Shown here piece by piece: positions 49,886-58,961 of a stretch of 64,000 nucleotides of DNA (its first letter is position 1; each line of letters begins with the position of its first letter). The translations under genes and the position numbers were made by a program. The notes under the pieces are model-generated. The model was given only the letters and a program-made list of their open reading frames with translations. It was not told the origin of the DNA and ran no database searches. The DNA comes from Pseudomonas sp. TH43 (GTDB lineage: Bacteria > Pseudomonadota > Gammaproteobacteria > Pseudomonadales > Pseudomonadaceae). Location of the stretch: assembly GCF_016650635.1 (NCBI RefSeq), contig NZ_JAEKFI010000001.1, forward strand, positions 434,001-498,000, given 5' to 3'.

Positions 49886-50413
49886 ATGAAAATGCTCATT
49901 CGTCTTGCACGTTCCGCTGACGCGGCCGCCCTTCCCGCTATCGAGCGCTCGGCCGCCGAGTTGTTTCGTATCGATCCCACCCTTGCCTGGCTTGCCGATA
50001 CCGACGTGGCGGACGCCGCGCAACATCGACACGCCATCGAGCATGCTCACGTATGGGTTGCCGAAAGCGCCACCGTGCAACTCGCCGGGTTTGTTCGCGC
50101 GCTGACCATCGGCAAGCAATTGCACATTGAAGAACTCTCCGTCAGCCGTTCCTTTCAGGGCCAGGGGGCGGGCCGTCAATTGATCTCGGCAACGATTGCC
50201 TATGCACGCCGGCAACGCCTGCGAGCAGTGACGCTGACCACGTTTCGCGATGTGCCGTGGAATGCACCTTTCTATGAGCGGATGGGCTTCGTGGTGGTCG
50301 AGCCGGATGCCAGCGAAGCGTATTTGATCGATGCCTTGCAAAAGGAAGTCGAGCACGGCTTCCCCGCCGAACGCCGCTGCGCGATGCGCCTGCCCCTGAG
50401 CCATCCCCGGTAG
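49886..50413 (+). CDS. GNAT family N-acetyltransferase
   Basis: A 175-residue acetyltransferase with the GNAT core: LHIEELSVSRSFQGQGAGRQLISATIAYARRQ (motif A, Q/R-x-x-G-x-G/A, about 74-105) and FYERMGFVVVEPDA (motif B). The N-terminus LIRLARSADAAALPAIERSAAELF is typical. It uses acetyl-CoA to acetylate a small molecule or protein; substrate unknown. Isolated between REP pairs. Confidence 0.88.
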   Translation: MKMLIRLARSADAAALPAIERSAAELFRIDPTLAWLADTDVADAAQHRHAIEHAHVWVAESATVQLAGFVRALTIGKQLHIEELSVSRSFQGQGAGRQLISATIAYARRQRLRAVTLTTFRDVPWNAPFYERMGFVVVEPDASEAYLIDALQKEVEHGFPAERRCAMRLPLSHPR

Positions 50414-50491
50414 GAGTTGCCGAAGGCTGCGATCTTTTGATTTTGCTTTTAAAGACAAGATCAAAAGATCGCAGCCTGCGGCAGCCCCTAC
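50410..50491. repeat. REP pair (GGCTGCGATCTTTTGAT type)
   Basis: GTAGGAGTTGCCGAAGGCTGCGATCTTTTGAT at 50410-50441 is inverted at 50460-50491 with few mismatches around an 18-bp spacer. The left edge contains the GNAT stop. Same family as at 52619, 56629, 57606 and 63941. Confidence 0.88.
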
Positions 50492-50588
50492 AGGATAGGG
50501 GGGAATTATTGGGTTTGACCGGCGGCGTGTGCGCGGCGAGGATGGCGTACGCCCGCACAGCATTTGAAATAAGGACATTGACCTCTTC

Positions 50589-51767
50589 GTGGCCACTTAC
50601 TCCCGCCTGATCCGCCGACTGATGGTCACCTCGCTGACCGTCGTCGTCAGCCGTGCCCTGATCAGTCCGCTGCTGACCCTGTTCCTCAGCAACAAACTCG
50701 GCCTCAACCCACAGGATGTCGGCTTGCTGCTGGGCATCGCGGTGTTCAGTGCCACGCTGCTGTCGCTATATGGTGGCTACATCATTGATCGGCTCGACAA
50801 GCGTCAGTTGCTGATCGTTACCATGCTGTCGAGCGGTGTTGGCCTGACGCTGCTGACCTTTGCGCAGAACCTGTATCTGGTCACGCTGGTGTTGATCATC
50901 AGCGAAACCGCGTCGGCGCTGTTCCTGATCTGCTCCAAGGCAATGCTCAGTGAAAACCTCCCGGTGGGCCAACGGGTCAAGGCGTTTTCCCTGAACTACA
51001 CGCTCACTAACATCGGTTACGCGATTGGCCCGATGATCGGCGTGGTGATTGCCGGCATCGAGCCTTCCGCGCCCTTCATCGTCGCTGGAGCCATCGCCAT
51101 TGGCAGTATTTTCCTGCTGCTCGGCGCCGGCAAAGACGCCAATTCGAACGCACCGGTTGGCCAGCCACAAAGCTTTCTGAAAACGCTGATCATCCTGAAG
51201 AACGACCGCACGATGATCCTGTTCACCCTCGGCTGCCTGCTCAGCACCCTGGTTCACGGGCGTTTCACCCTGTACTTGTCGCAATACCTGTTGGTCACCC
51301 ACAGCCAGCAGCAAACGCTGGACACCATGGCCGCGCTGCTCGCCTGCAACGCGATCACGGTGATTTTGCTGCAATACCAGGTCGGCCGGTTGCTCAAGCG
51401 TGAACACTTGCGCCACTGGATTGCCGGTGGCACGGCACTGTTCATTGTCGGGCTGATCGGTTTCAGCCTTGCCGACAGCCTTGTGGGCTGGTGCGTGGCG
51501 ATGTTCATCTTCACCTTGGGCGAGATGATCATTTACCCGGCAGACTTTCTGTTTGTCGACACGCTCGCCCCGGAAGAACTGCGCGGCAGCTACTACGGCG
51601 CGCAGAACCTGGCGGCACTCGGCGGCGCGGCGAGCCCGGTGATGTGCGGTTTTCTGTTGATGCACACGCCGGCCCCCAGCATGTTTTATGCGCTGAGCGT
51701 TTTGGCCGCATTAGGCGGTTATTTGTGTGTGGTCAGCGGACGTCGGGGCGCTTTAATTCAAAAGTAA
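50589..51767 (+). CDS. MFS transporter, MdtH-like
   Basis: A 392-residue, 12-helix MFS protein (LISPLLTLFLSNKLGLNPQDVGLLLGIAVFSATLLSLYGGYIIDRLDKRQLLIV is helix 1, helix 2 and the cytoplasmic loop). The overall plan resembles E. coli MdtH-type drug exporters. The GTG at 50589 has AAGGAC some 13 bp upstream, so the start is not certain. Substrate unknown; stands alone. Confidence 0.85.
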   Translation: MATYSRLIRRLMVTSLTVVVSRALISPLLTLFLSNKLGLNPQDVGLLLGIAVFSATLLSLYGGYIIDRLDKRQLLIVTMLSSGVGLTLLTFAQNLYLVTLVLIISETASALFLICSKAMLSENLPVGQRVKAFSLNYTLTNIGYAIGPMIGVVIAGIEPSAPFIVAGAIAIGSIFLLLGAGKDANSNAPVGQPQSFLKTLIILKNDRTMILFTLGCLLSTLVHGRFTLYLSQYLLVTHSQQQTLDTMAALLACNAITVILLQYQVGRLLKREHLRHWIAGGTALFIVGLIGFSLADSLVGWCVAMFIFTLGEMIIYPADFLFVDTLAPEELRGSYYGAQNLAALGGAASPVMCGFLLMHTPAPSMFYALSVLAALGGYLCVVSGRRGALIQK

Positions 51768-51923
51768 TGCACTAAAACTGCATTTATATGAATTTGTCAG
51801 CATCGAAATAGATCGGCAAACTGTGCGCGTTCCTCCCCCAATGTTGGAACACTTCGAGGGCTTTCCGGATTGCCGGACAAGTCCTTTTTTTTGCCCTGAA
51901 TTTGCTGCAAGGATCGGATTCAC

Positions 51924-52610
51924 ATGCTCGCTCGCTGGTTGCCCGCCGCCATCAATACCCGCCCCTCCGAATGGAGCCGCGCCGCCATCGGCATGGCTTT
52001 GGGGACGCTGTTTAGCGTGTGGTTATGCGCTCAGGTGTTTGGCCATGAAGTGGCTTACCACCTGATCGGCCCGTTGGGTGCTTCGGCGGTGTTGCTGTTC
52101 GCCGTGTCGTCCGGCGCACTTGCCCAACCGTGGTCGATCATTGGCGGTTATCTGTGTGCTGGCGTCGTCGCGCTGCTGGTTGCACACGTGCTGGGACGAA
52201 CCCTTGGCAGTGCCTGTCTGGCGGCGGGCATGGCGCTGGTTCTGATGTGCTGGTTGCGCTGCCTGCATCCTCCCGCTGGCGCGTTGGCGTTGACCTTGGT
52301 ACTGGCAGATCCGGCAACCATCGCCATGGACTGGAAAGCCATGGAACCGGTGATGCTCGGTGCCGCGTGCCTGTTGCTCAGTGCTTTGGCCTACAACAAT
52401 CTGACGCGCATTCGTTACCCGAAACGCCCTGCCGAACCGGCGCCATTGGTTGCTCCAGTGGACATCCAGGCAATCACCGCTGAAGACCTCAAGCTCGCGC
52501 TGGCCGACATGGAAGCCTTCATCGACATCACCCCCGAAGACCTCGAGCAACTGATTCACGCCAGCGAACTGCACGCCAAACGCCGCAGCATCACCACAGC
52601 CTTCACCTAA
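51924..52610 (+). CDS. HPP family membrane protein
   Basis: A 228-residue protein with four to five helices and the HPP motif in RCLHPPAGALALTLV, plus GPLGASAVLLFAV as in nitrite/anion HPP transporters. The C-terminus (about residues 170-228) is soluble and acidic but too short for the paired CBS domains found in longer HPP proteins. ATG at 51924 lies after AAGGATCGG. Function probably related to anion transport, otherwise unknown. Confidence 0.85.
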   Translation: MLARWLPAAINTRPSEWSRAAIGMALGTLFSVWLCAQVFGHEVAYHLIGPLGASAVLLFAVSSGALAQPWSIIGGYLCAGVVALLVAHVLGRTLGSACLAAGMALVLMCWLRCLHPPAGALALTLVLADPATIAMDWKAMEPVMLGAACLLLSALAYNNLTRIRYPKRPAEPAPLVAPVDIQAITAEDLKLALADMEAFIDITPEDLEQLIHASELHAKRRSITTAFT

Positions 52611-52618
52611 CCCCTTAT

Positions 52619-52687
52619 GTAGGAGCTGCCGCAGGCTGCGATCTTTTGATCTTCTTAAAGATGCACAATCGCATTCTTTGGCAGCGC
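52619..52687. repeat. REP element with a decayed partner
   Basis: GTAGGAGCTGCCGCAGGCTGCGATCTTTTGAT (52619-52650) is intact; the right half (about 52657-52687, AAGATGCACAATCGCATTCTTTGGCAGCGCC) keeps the inverted outline with many substitutions. It borders the AT-richer effector islet. Confidence 0.7.
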
Positions 52688-52699
52688 CGATATAATCGC

Positions 52700-53176
52700 T
52701 TAGTCCGGCATAGACCGGATGATATCGGCCAAATCATCCTTAGTGATTTCATTTGCCTTTATTGCTTCAGCGACATCTTTCTTTGAGAGCGGGAAACGTT
52801 TAAAAATCTCCTTCAATGTATCTGCATCAACATTTGTCAGCCAGAGAGGATCAATTAAAGTGCCGCCATACTCAGGCTTCATAGGCACCTCATCACCCGC
52901 AATAACGCCCTGATGATTAAAATAAACCATATAACGACTGAATCCCTCGGGATAGCTTTGATCATAATAAAGCGTGGTACCTCGAGGCAGCACGTAATAA
53001 TTTTCATCATCGCCGCGCCCGGCAATCATCAAAGGTTCTCTTGTCTTAACCATATCCATGCTTCGACTCCTTATCAAACCAGTAGAAATAACAAAAAATA
53101 GTGCACCAATATTGATCAATGTCACTGAGATCAAAAAAAGTGACAACCTACCTTTTGTAAATATTTTTCTTATCAT
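52700..53176 (-). CDS. Unknown membrane-anchored protein, candidate immunity protein
   Basis: A 158-residue protein I do not recognise. It has one N-terminal membrane helix (about 9-33, GRLSLFLISVTLINIGALFFVISTGLI) and a charged soluble domain with YYVLPRGTTLYYDQSYPEGFS and a Lys/Glu/Asp-rich C-terminus (FPLSKKDVAEAIKANEITKDDLADII). ATG at 53174-53176 is chosen because the protein then starts with the basic segment before the helix. It overlaps the 3' end of the PAAR-type effector gene by 29 bp; that position and topology fit an immunity protein guarding the periplasm, which is inference. Confidence 0.6.
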   Translation of the reverse strand: MIRKIFTKGRLSLFLISVTLINIGALFFVISTGLIRSRSMDMVKTREPLMIAGRGDDENYYVLPRGTTLYYDQSYPEGFSRYMVYFNHQGVIAGDEVPMKPEYGGTLIDPLWLTNVDADTLKEIFKRFPLSKKDVAEAIKANEITKDDLADIIRSMPD

Positions 53177-53924
53177 TGCGTGCCTCAGTGTTGCCTTCGA
53201 GCATGGCCTGAAAATCTGCCGGCATGAATATTCCATCCCGAGGAGAGCTTTGAGTGTGCGTCGCTTGTCTTTCCACCCAAGAAAGCCCCCTCAGCTCTGC
53301 ATACTGCTCGGGGTTTTGTATGATTGCCTTTCCTGAAACCTTAGCCCCGCTAATGGTCATGGTTGTACAGTTGTTCGTCGTTGGCTGATAACTCTCGGGC
53401 AAAAGATATCGAGTCGAAGTGGGAAACTTATTTCTCAATTCTTTTTTTCTCGCAATGACGCCATCGAAGTACGCATTCACCGCCTCGGCTTCTTTATTAC
53501 CCAGATGATAAACAAAACCCGTTGTAGTCCTCCCGTAGCGGTTTTCGTTCGCTATGTACGCATTGAAAGATGTCCATACATTGAAGATACCCTCTCCTTC
53601 ACTTTTGAAAGGCCCCATACCAGCCCATACCGCCCGAAGTCGTAGGTGATGTCTTTATTACCCACAACAACGCGCAAAGCAGCGTGACCGTAAGTATGGT
53701 CCTCTCCTTTTAACGTATAGGGGCCTCCGATTAGAATCTTTCCCTAACCCAAAGACATGCGGGGCGCCTGTTGTTATGGGATTGCTGCCGTGAATCGGAC
53801 AGGAGTAGATATCTCCTACCAAAGCCACGGGCATTGAGTTAACAAAAATCGGGCTTGATCCAGTAGTGATATTCTCATCGTGACTGCCCGGATCTCCTAG
53901 TCGTGCGACTGGCTTTCCTGCCAT
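53148..53924 (-). pseudogene. Frameshifted PAAR-domain effector gene
   Basis: The start at 53922-53924 follows GGAAGGAG and encodes a PAAR domain (MAGKPVARLGDPGSHDENITTG, VALVGDIYSCPIHG, GAPHVFGLGK). The frame then breaks. Removing one A in the AAA run (minus strand, 53739-53741) and adding one T at 53608-53610 restores a continuous 258-residue protein in which PAAR joins a second domain with TYGHAALRV, YDFGRYG and SEGEGIFNVWTSFNAYIANENRYGRTTTGF and ending after NNCTTMTISGAKV. PAAR proteins cap type VI secretion spikes. The His near the front and the Cys in NNC recall permuted NlpC/P60 (LRAT-like) cysteine hydrolases, a tentative reading. As sequenced it is broken. Confidence 0.75.
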
Positions 53925-53940
53925 CGTTTAGTCTCCTTCC

Positions 53941-53964
53941 AACATCACGAACTGTCGTGATGTT
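53941..53964. promoter_or_regulatory. Perfect 24-bp palindromic hairpin before the PAAR gene ribosome-binding site
   Basis: AACATCACGA pairs perfectly with TCGTGATGTT around a four-base loop. On the minus strand the hairpin directly abuts the GGAAGGAG site of the PAAR gene. It could be an operator, a leader hairpin affecting translation, or the terminator of a lost upstream gene. Confidence 0.55.
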
Positions 53965-54176
53965 AGCTGATCTTCGATGGTTCCTGAACAAATCAAAACT
54001 ATACGGGAACTGGCTTACACCATAAGAAGCCTTCTCCCACGCACCGCCGGTTGACTGACCTTTGCTCACTGCCTATCGATGTGATGGATGTGCGCGGCCG
54101 ACAGATTCTGAAGCGGATTTGACGCAAGAGCTGTTAAATACGGCGAAGTTGCGACTTTTTTATCTTCAAAAAACAC

Positions 54177-54212
54177 GATCAAAAGATTGCAGGCTGCGAC
54201 AGCGCCTACATG
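54177..54212. repeat. Diverged REP half
   Basis: GATCAAAAGATTGCAGGCTGCGACAGCGCCTACA matches the GATCGCAGCCTGCGGCAGCTCCTAC family with several substitutions and no clear intact partner. Confidence 0.55.
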
Positions 54213-54358
54213 AGCCCGCCTACATGTTCGACCAAGGTAAAAATGCAGACAGGCGCTGCACATATCCCCGTTGTACACGACAAATTTGCACTGTTACGAT
54301 CCGGTAACGCTCGCGCGCGAGCTTCTCGAATAAAGACAATAAAAGCAGGGAGTTACTG

Positions 54359-55465
54359 ATGACAGCTCAGGCTTCATCCCCGCGGACACAGTCCATGGAT
54401 GCCACGCAAGACGACGTGCTGGCCGAGGTTCGCAACCACATCGGTCACCTCACTCTCAACCGCCCCGCCGGCCTCAATGCCATTACCCTCGACATGGTGC
54501 GCCTGCTGCAACAACAGCTCGACGCCTGGGCGACTGACGCCAATGTCCATGCAGTAGTGCTGCGCGGTGCTGGCGAAAAAGCCTTCTGCGCCGGCGGCGA
54601 TATTCGATCGCTGTACGACAGTTTCAAAAGCGGCGACACGTTGCACGAAGATTTCTTTGTCGAGGAATACGCCCTCGACCTGACGATCCATCACTACCGC
54701 AAACCGGTGCTGGCGCTGATGGACGGTTTTGTCCTCGGCGGCGGCATGGGCCTGGTGCAAGGTGCCGATCTGCGCGTGGTCACCGAGAAGAGCCGACTGG
54801 CGATGCCGGAAGTGGCCATCGGTTATTTCCCGGACGTCGGCGGCAGTTATTTCCTCTCGCGCATTCCCGGTGAACTGGGGATTTATCTGGGCGTCAGCGG
54901 CGTACAGATTCGCGCGGCCGATGCGCTCTATTGCGGCCTCGCCGACTGGTATCTGGACAGCAGCAAACTGGCGACCCTCGACGAAAAACTGGATCAACTG
55001 GAATGGCAGGACATGCCGCTCAAGACTCTGCAAAACCTGCTGGCCAAACACGCCGTGCAAACCCTGCCCGATGCGCCACTCGAAGCCTTGCGCCCAGCCA
55101 TTGATCATTTCTTCGCGCTGCCGGACGTGCCGAGCATGGTCGAGCAACTGCATGCAGTGAACGTTGCCGACAGCCACGAGTGGGCGACCAGCACGGCGGA
55201 TCTGCTGCAAACCCGCTCGCCGCTGGCCATGGCCGTGACGCTGGAAATGCTCCGTCGCGGTCGGCATCTGAGCCTGGAAAACTGCTTCGCCCTCGAGCTG
55301 CATCTGGATCGTCAGTGGTTTGCACGCGGCGACCTCATCGAAGGCGTGCGCGCGCTGCTGATCGACAAAGACAAATCACCACGCTGGAACCCGCCGACCC
55401 TCGCTGCGCTGGACGCTGCGCATGTCGCGAGTTTCTTCCACGGTTTTGCTGAGAGCGGGAGCTGA
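54359..55465 (+). CDS. 3-hydroxyisobutyryl-CoA hydrolase (enoyl-CoA hydratase/isomerase family)
   Basis: A 368-residue crotonase-fold protein, longer than hydratases and the usual length of HIBYL-CoA hydrolases. Oxyanion and active-site motifs are KAFCAGGDIRSLYD (about 77-90), GFVLGGGMGLVQGADLRVVTEKSRLAMPEVAIGYFPDVGGSYFLSR, with the Glu and Asp of the hydrolase subgroup. It hydrolyses 3-hydroxyisobutyryl-CoA in valine catabolism. ATG at 54359 follows GGGAG; ATG at 54395 is an alternative. It is followed 3 bp later by an acyl-CoA dehydrogenase, so the two form an operon. Confidence 0.88.
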   Translation: MTAQASSPRTQSMDATQDDVLAEVRNHIGHLTLNRPAGLNAITLDMVRLLQQQLDAWATDANVHAVVLRGAGEKAFCAGGDIRSLYDSFKSGDTLHEDFFVEEYALDLTIHHYRKPVLALMDGFVLGGGMGLVQGADLRVVTEKSRLAMPEVAIGYFPDVGGSYFLSRIPGELGIYLGVSGVQIRAADALYCGLADWYLDSSKLATLDEKLDQLEWQDMPLKTLQNLLAKHAVQTLPDAPLEALRPAIDHFFALPDVPSMVEQLHAVNVADSHEWATSTADLLQTRSPLAMAVTLEMLRRGRHLSLENCFALELHLDRQWFARGDLIEGVRALLIDKDKSPRWNPPTLAALDAAHVASFFHGFAESGS

Positions 55466-55468
55466 GCC

Positions 55469-56620
55469 ATGCACGATCTCGAACTGACTGAAGAACAAGT
55501 GATGATCCGCGACATGGCCCGGGATTTTGCCCGCGGCGAAATCGCGCCCCACGCGCAAGCCTGGGAAAAGGCTGGCTGGATCGACGACGCCCTGGTGGCG
55601 AAAATGGGCGAGTTGGGCCTGCTCGGCATGGTCGTGCCGGAAGAGTGGGGTGGCACTTACGTCGACTACGTGGCGTACGCCTTGGCGGTCGAAGAGATTT
55701 CTGCCGGCGACGGCGCGACCGGTGCGTTCATGAGCATTCACAACTCGGTCGGCTGCGGCCCGGTGCTCAACTATGGCAGCGAAGAGCAGAAACAAACCTG
55801 GCTGGCGGATCTGGCCAGCGGTAAAACCATCGGCTGCTTCTGCCTTACCGAGCCGCAGGCCGGTTCCGAAGCGCACAACCTGCGCACCCGCGCCGAGTTG
55901 CGTGACGGCCAGTGGGTCATCAACGGCGCCAAGCAATTTGTCAGCAACGGCAAACGAGCGAAACTGGCCATCGTGTTTGCGGTGACCGATCCAGATCTGG
56001 GCAAGAAAGGCATTTCGGCGTTTCTGGTACCGACCGACACGTCGGGGTTCATCGTCGACCGTACCGAACACAAGATGGGCATCCGCGCCTCCGATACCTG
56101 CGCGGTGACGCTGAACAACTGCAGCATTCCCGAGGCCAACCTGCTTGGTGAACGCGGTAAAGGCCTGGCGATTGCCCTGTCCAACCTTGAAGGCGGACGC
56201 ATCGGCATCGCCGCTCAGGCTCTGGGCATTGCTCGGGCAGCGTTTGAAGCGGCGTTGGCGTATTCCAAGGATCGGGTGCAGTTCGACAAGCCGATCATCG
56301 AGCACCAGAGCATCGCTAATCTGCTTGCTGACATGCACATGCAACTGAACGCGGCGCGGCTGTTGATCCTGCATGCGGCACGGCTGCGCTCAGCGGGCAA
56401 ACCGTGTTTGTCAGAGGCGTCGCAGGCCAAGTTGTTTGCGTCGGAAATGGCCGAGAAGGTCTGCTCGTCGGCGATTCAGATTCATGGCGGGTATGGGTAT
56501 CTGGAAGATTACCCCGTCGAGAAGTACTACCGCGATGCGCGGATCACGCAGATTTATGAAGGCTCGAGCGAGATTCAGCGGATGGTGATTGCACGGGATT
56601 TGAAGAACTATCAGCTCTAA
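55469..56620 (+). CDS. Acyl-CoA dehydrogenase, isobutyryl-CoA type
   Basis: A 383-residue acyl-CoA dehydrogenase with all family motifs: [21 protein letters not shown] (FAD/substrate), [37 protein letters not shown], and [34 protein letters not shown] with the catalytic Glu364. Pairing with HIBYL-CoA hydrolase suggests isobutyryl-CoA to methacrylyl-CoA in valine breakdown. The stop is followed by a double REP region. Confidence 0.9.
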   Translation: MHDLELTEEQVMIRDMARDFARGEIAPHAQAWEKAGWIDDALVAKMGELGLLGMVVPEEWGGTYVDYVAYALAVEEISAGDGATGAFMSIHNSVGCGPVLNYGSEEQKQTWLADLASGKTIGCFCLTEPQAGSEAHNLRTRAELRDGQWVINGAKQFVSNGKRAKLAIVFAVTDPDLGKKGISAFLVPTDTSGFIVDRTEHKMGIRASDTCAVTLNNCSIPEANLLGERGKGLAIALSNLEGGRIGIAAQALGIARAAFEAALAYSKDRVQFDKPIIEHQSIANLLADMHMQLNAARLLILHAARLRSAGKPCLSEASQAKLFASEMAEKVCSSAIQIHGGYGYLEDYPVEKYYRDARITQIYEGSSEIQRMVIARDLKNYQL

Positions 56621-56628
56621 AAGCAAAA

Positions 56629-56786
56629 GATCGCAGCCTGCGGCAGCTCCTACACCAGAGTCTCTGTAGGAGCTGCCGCAGGCTGCGATCTTTTGATCTG
56701 GCCTCAAAAGCTTCGCGAGCAGGCTCGCTCCCACAGGGGATTTGCGTACAACGCAGAACCAATGTGGGAGCGAGCCTGCTCGCGAA
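56629..56786. repeat. Compound REP region: two inverted pairs of different families
   Basis: Pair 1 (GATCGCAGCCTGCGGCAGCTCCTAC at 56629-56653 and its exact inverse at 56666-56690) is followed by pair 2 (TTCGCGAGCAGGCTCGCTCCCAC at 56712-56734 and inverse at 56764-56786). They fill the gap between the convergent dehydrogenase and enoyl-CoA hydratase genes and could form strong bidirectional hairpins. Confidence 0.92.
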
Positions 56787-56807
56787 GGCGTCAGCCGGGG
56801 CGACGCA

Positions 56808-57581
56808 TTACTTACCCTTGAACGCCGGCGCACGCTTGGCCACAAACGCCGCCATCCCTTCCTTCTGATCCTGGGTGGCAAACGCCGCATGGAACACCCG
56901 GCGCTCGAAGCGCACGCCTTCAGTCAGATTGACTTCGAAGGCACGGTTGACGCTCTCCTTGATCATCATCGCAATCGGCAGCGATTTGCTGGCGATCACC
57001 GCCGCGACTTTCAGCGCTTCATCGAGCAATTCGTCACTCGGCACAATGCGCGCGACGATGCCGCAACGCTCGGCTTCCACCGCATCGATCATGCGTCCGC
57101 TCAGGCACATTTCCATGGCTTTGGCCTTGCCCACCGCACGGGTCAGGCGCTGCGTGCCGCCCATGCCCGGCAGCACGCCAAGGTTGATTTCCGGTTGGCC
57201 GAATTTGGCGTTGTCACCCGCCAGAATGAAGTCGCACATCAGCGCCAGTTCACAGCCACCGCCGAGGGCAAAACCGTTCACGGCGGCGATGATCGGCTTA
57301 CGACGGTTGGCCACGCGGTCACTGTCGCTGAACAGGTCATCCATGTAGATCTGCGGGTAGCTCAGCTCGGCCATTTCCTTGATGTCGGCACCGGCGGCAA
57401 AAGCCTTTTTCGAACCGGTGAGGACGATGCAGCCGATGTTGGCGTCAGCTTCCAGTGCATCGAGCGCCTGGTTCACTTCGCTGACCAATTGCGCGTTCAG
57501 GGCGTTCAGCGCCTGCGGGCGGTTGAGGGTGATCAAGCCAACGCGGTCGTGGATTTCCAGCAGAATCGTTTCGTAGTTCAT
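56808..57581 (-). CDS. Enoyl-CoA hydratase
   Basis: A 257-residue crotonase: [21 protein letters not shown], then [16 protein letters not shown] (oxyanion hole), [44 protein letters not shown] with the two catalytic Glu residues (in GGCELAL and FGQPEINLG). Length and motifs match short-chain enoyl-CoA hydratases; with the neighbouring genes it would hydrate tiglyl-CoA or a similar intermediate. ATG after GAGGAG. Last gene of the minus-strand catabolic cluster. Confidence 0.9.
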   Translation of the reverse strand: MNYETILLEIHDRVGLITLNRPQALNALNAQLVSEVNQALDALEADANIGCIVLTGSKKAFAAGADIKEMAELSYPQIYMDDLFSDSDRVANRRKPIIAAVNGFALGGGCELALMCDFILAGDNAKFGQPEINLGVLPGMGGTQRLTRAVGKAKAMEMCLSGRMIDAVEAERCGIVARIVPSDELLDEALKVAAVIASKSLPIAMMIKESVNRAFEVNLTEGVRFERRVFHAAFATQDQKEGMAAFVAKRAPAFKGK

Positions 57582-57605
57582 GCATAACTCCTCAATTCGC
57601 CCCCT

Positions 57606-57688
57606 GTAGGCGCTGCCGCAGGCTGCGATCTGTTGATCTTGTTTTAAAAAATCAAAGTCAAAAGATCGCAGCCTGCGGCAGCTCCTAC
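57606..57688. repeat. REP pair between acyl-CoA dehydrogenase and hydratase genes
   Basis: GTAGGCGCTGCCGCAGGCTGCGATC at 57606-57630 and the inverse at 57664-57688, around an AT-rich spacer, inside what is otherwise a co-directional gene series. Confidence 0.9.
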
Positions 57689-57700
57689 AGGGGGTTGGGT

Positions 57701-58828
57701 TTATAGGTTGCGCGAGATGACCATGCGCTGAATGTCGCTGGTGCCTTCGTAGATCTGGCAGACGCGCACGTCGCGGTAGATGCGCTCCAGCGGGAAGTCG
57801 TTGAGGTAACCGTAACCACCGAGGGTTTGCAACGCCATTGAACAGACCTTCTCGGCCATCTCGGAAGCAAACAATTTTGCCATCGATGCTTCAACCAGCG
57901 CCGGTTGCCCACTGTCTCGCAGGGCCGCCGCGTAATGCACCATCTGCCGGGCAACGGCGATCTGGGTGGCCATGTCGGCGAGGCGGAACGCGACAGCCTG
58001 ATGCTCAATGATCGGCTTGCCGAAGGTGTCACGCTCACGCGCGTAATCACGCGCCGCTTCGAACGCCGCGCGGGCCATGCCCACCGATTGCGAGGCGATG
58101 CCAACACGCCCGCCCTCAAGGTTGGCCAGAGCGATTTTGTAGCCTTCGCCCTCCTCCCCCAATCGATTGGCCACCGGGACTTTGACGTCCTCGAAAAGAA
58201 TCTGGCAGGTGTCGGAAGCGTGCTGGCCGAGCTTGTCTTCGACACGTGCAACTTTGTAACCCGGCGAATCGGTCGGCACGATAAACGCGGAGATGCCGCG
58301 CTTGCCCGCACTCGGATCGGTGACGGCAAAGACGATGACGATCCCGGCGTTCTGCCCGGAAGTGATGAACTGTTTGCAGCCGTTCAGCACGTAGTGATCA
58401 CCTTCGAGGCGCGCGCGGGTTTTCAGACTGCTGGCGTCGGAACCGGCCTGCGGTTCGGTGAGGGCGAAGGCACCGAGCATCGCACCGCTGGCCAGCGGTT
58501 TGAGGAAGCGTTCGCGCTGATCGTCGTTGCCGAATTTGAGGATTGGTACGCAGCCCACCGAGTTGTGCACGCTCATGATCGTCGAGCAGGCGCCATCGCC
58601 GGCAGCGATTTCTTCCAGGGCCATGGCGTAGGCCAGATAACCGGTGTCGCAACCGCCCCACTGCTCCGGCACGAGCATGCCGAAGAAGCCCAGTTCGGCC
58701 ATTTCAGCGATGGCTTCCTTGGGGAAACGGTGCTCGCGATCCCACTCGGCGGCGAACGGCTTCAGCCGTTCCTCGGCGAACTGCCGGGCCATGTCGCGGA
58801 TCTGGGTTTGATCTTCGTTGGGAATCAT
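57701..58828 (-). CDS. Acyl-CoA dehydrogenase, short/branched-chain type
   Basis: A 375-residue acyl-CoA dehydrogenase: [60 protein letters not shown], and [33 protein letters not shown] with the catalytic Glu361. It is a paralogue of the plus-strand dehydrogenase at 55469. In this cluster it would oxidise 2-methylbutyryl-CoA or a related short acyl-CoA. ATG after AAGGATTCACC. Confidence 0.9.
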   Translation of the reverse strand: MIPNEDQTQIRDMARQFAEERLKPFAAEWDREHRFPKEAIAEMAELGFFGMLVPEQWGGCDTGYLAYAMALEEIAAGDGACSTIMSVHNSVGCVPILKFGNDDQRERFLKPLASGAMLGAFALTEPQAGSDASSLKTRARLEGDHYVLNGCKQFITSGQNAGIVIVFAVTDPSAGKRGISAFIVPTDSPGYKVARVEDKLGQHASDTCQILFEDVKVPVANRLGEEGEGYKIALANLEGGRVGIASQSVGMARAAFEAARDYARERDTFGKPIIEHQAVAFRLADMATQIAVARQMVHYAAALRDSGQPALVEASMAKLFASEMAEKVCSMALQTLGGYGYLNDFPLERIYRDVRVCQIYEGTSDIQRMVISRNL

Positions 58829-58855
58829 GGTGAATCCTTGGTTATCAAAGCCCTT

Positions 58856-58945
58856 GCAGGAGCAAGGCTTGCCCGCGAAATCGGTGGTTCAGCCGATGAA
58901 CATGCTGAATGTTACGACGCCTTCGCGGGCAAGCCTTGCTCCTAC
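58856..58945. repeat. REP pair (GCAAGGCTTGCCCGCGAA family)
   Basis: GCAGGAGCAAGGCTTGCCCGCGAA at 58856-58879 is inverted at 58922-58945 (one mismatch) around 42 bp. A third REP family, between the thiolase and acyl-CoA dehydrogenase genes. Confidence 0.9.
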
Positions 58946-58961
58946 AGGGGCGATTTGTGAA

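Larger units (their letters stand above)
53925..54358. other. Intergenic region upstream of the PAAR gene and HIBYL-CoA hydrolase gene
   Basis: About 430 bp, AT-richer than the flanks. It contains a perfect palindrome (53941-53964) and a diverged REP half (about 54177-54212). A short minus-strand frame (MSKGQSTGGAWEKASYGVSQFPYS..., start at 54069) could be a remnant of an earlier gene but has no recognisable family. The right end carries the promoter and GGGAG site of the gene at 54359. Confidence 0.45.

Noticed and set aside
53875..54069. Short minus-strand frame before the PAAR gene
   Set aside because: It runs into the PAAR start in another frame, has no recognised family and no clear ribosome-binding site; at most a remnant.
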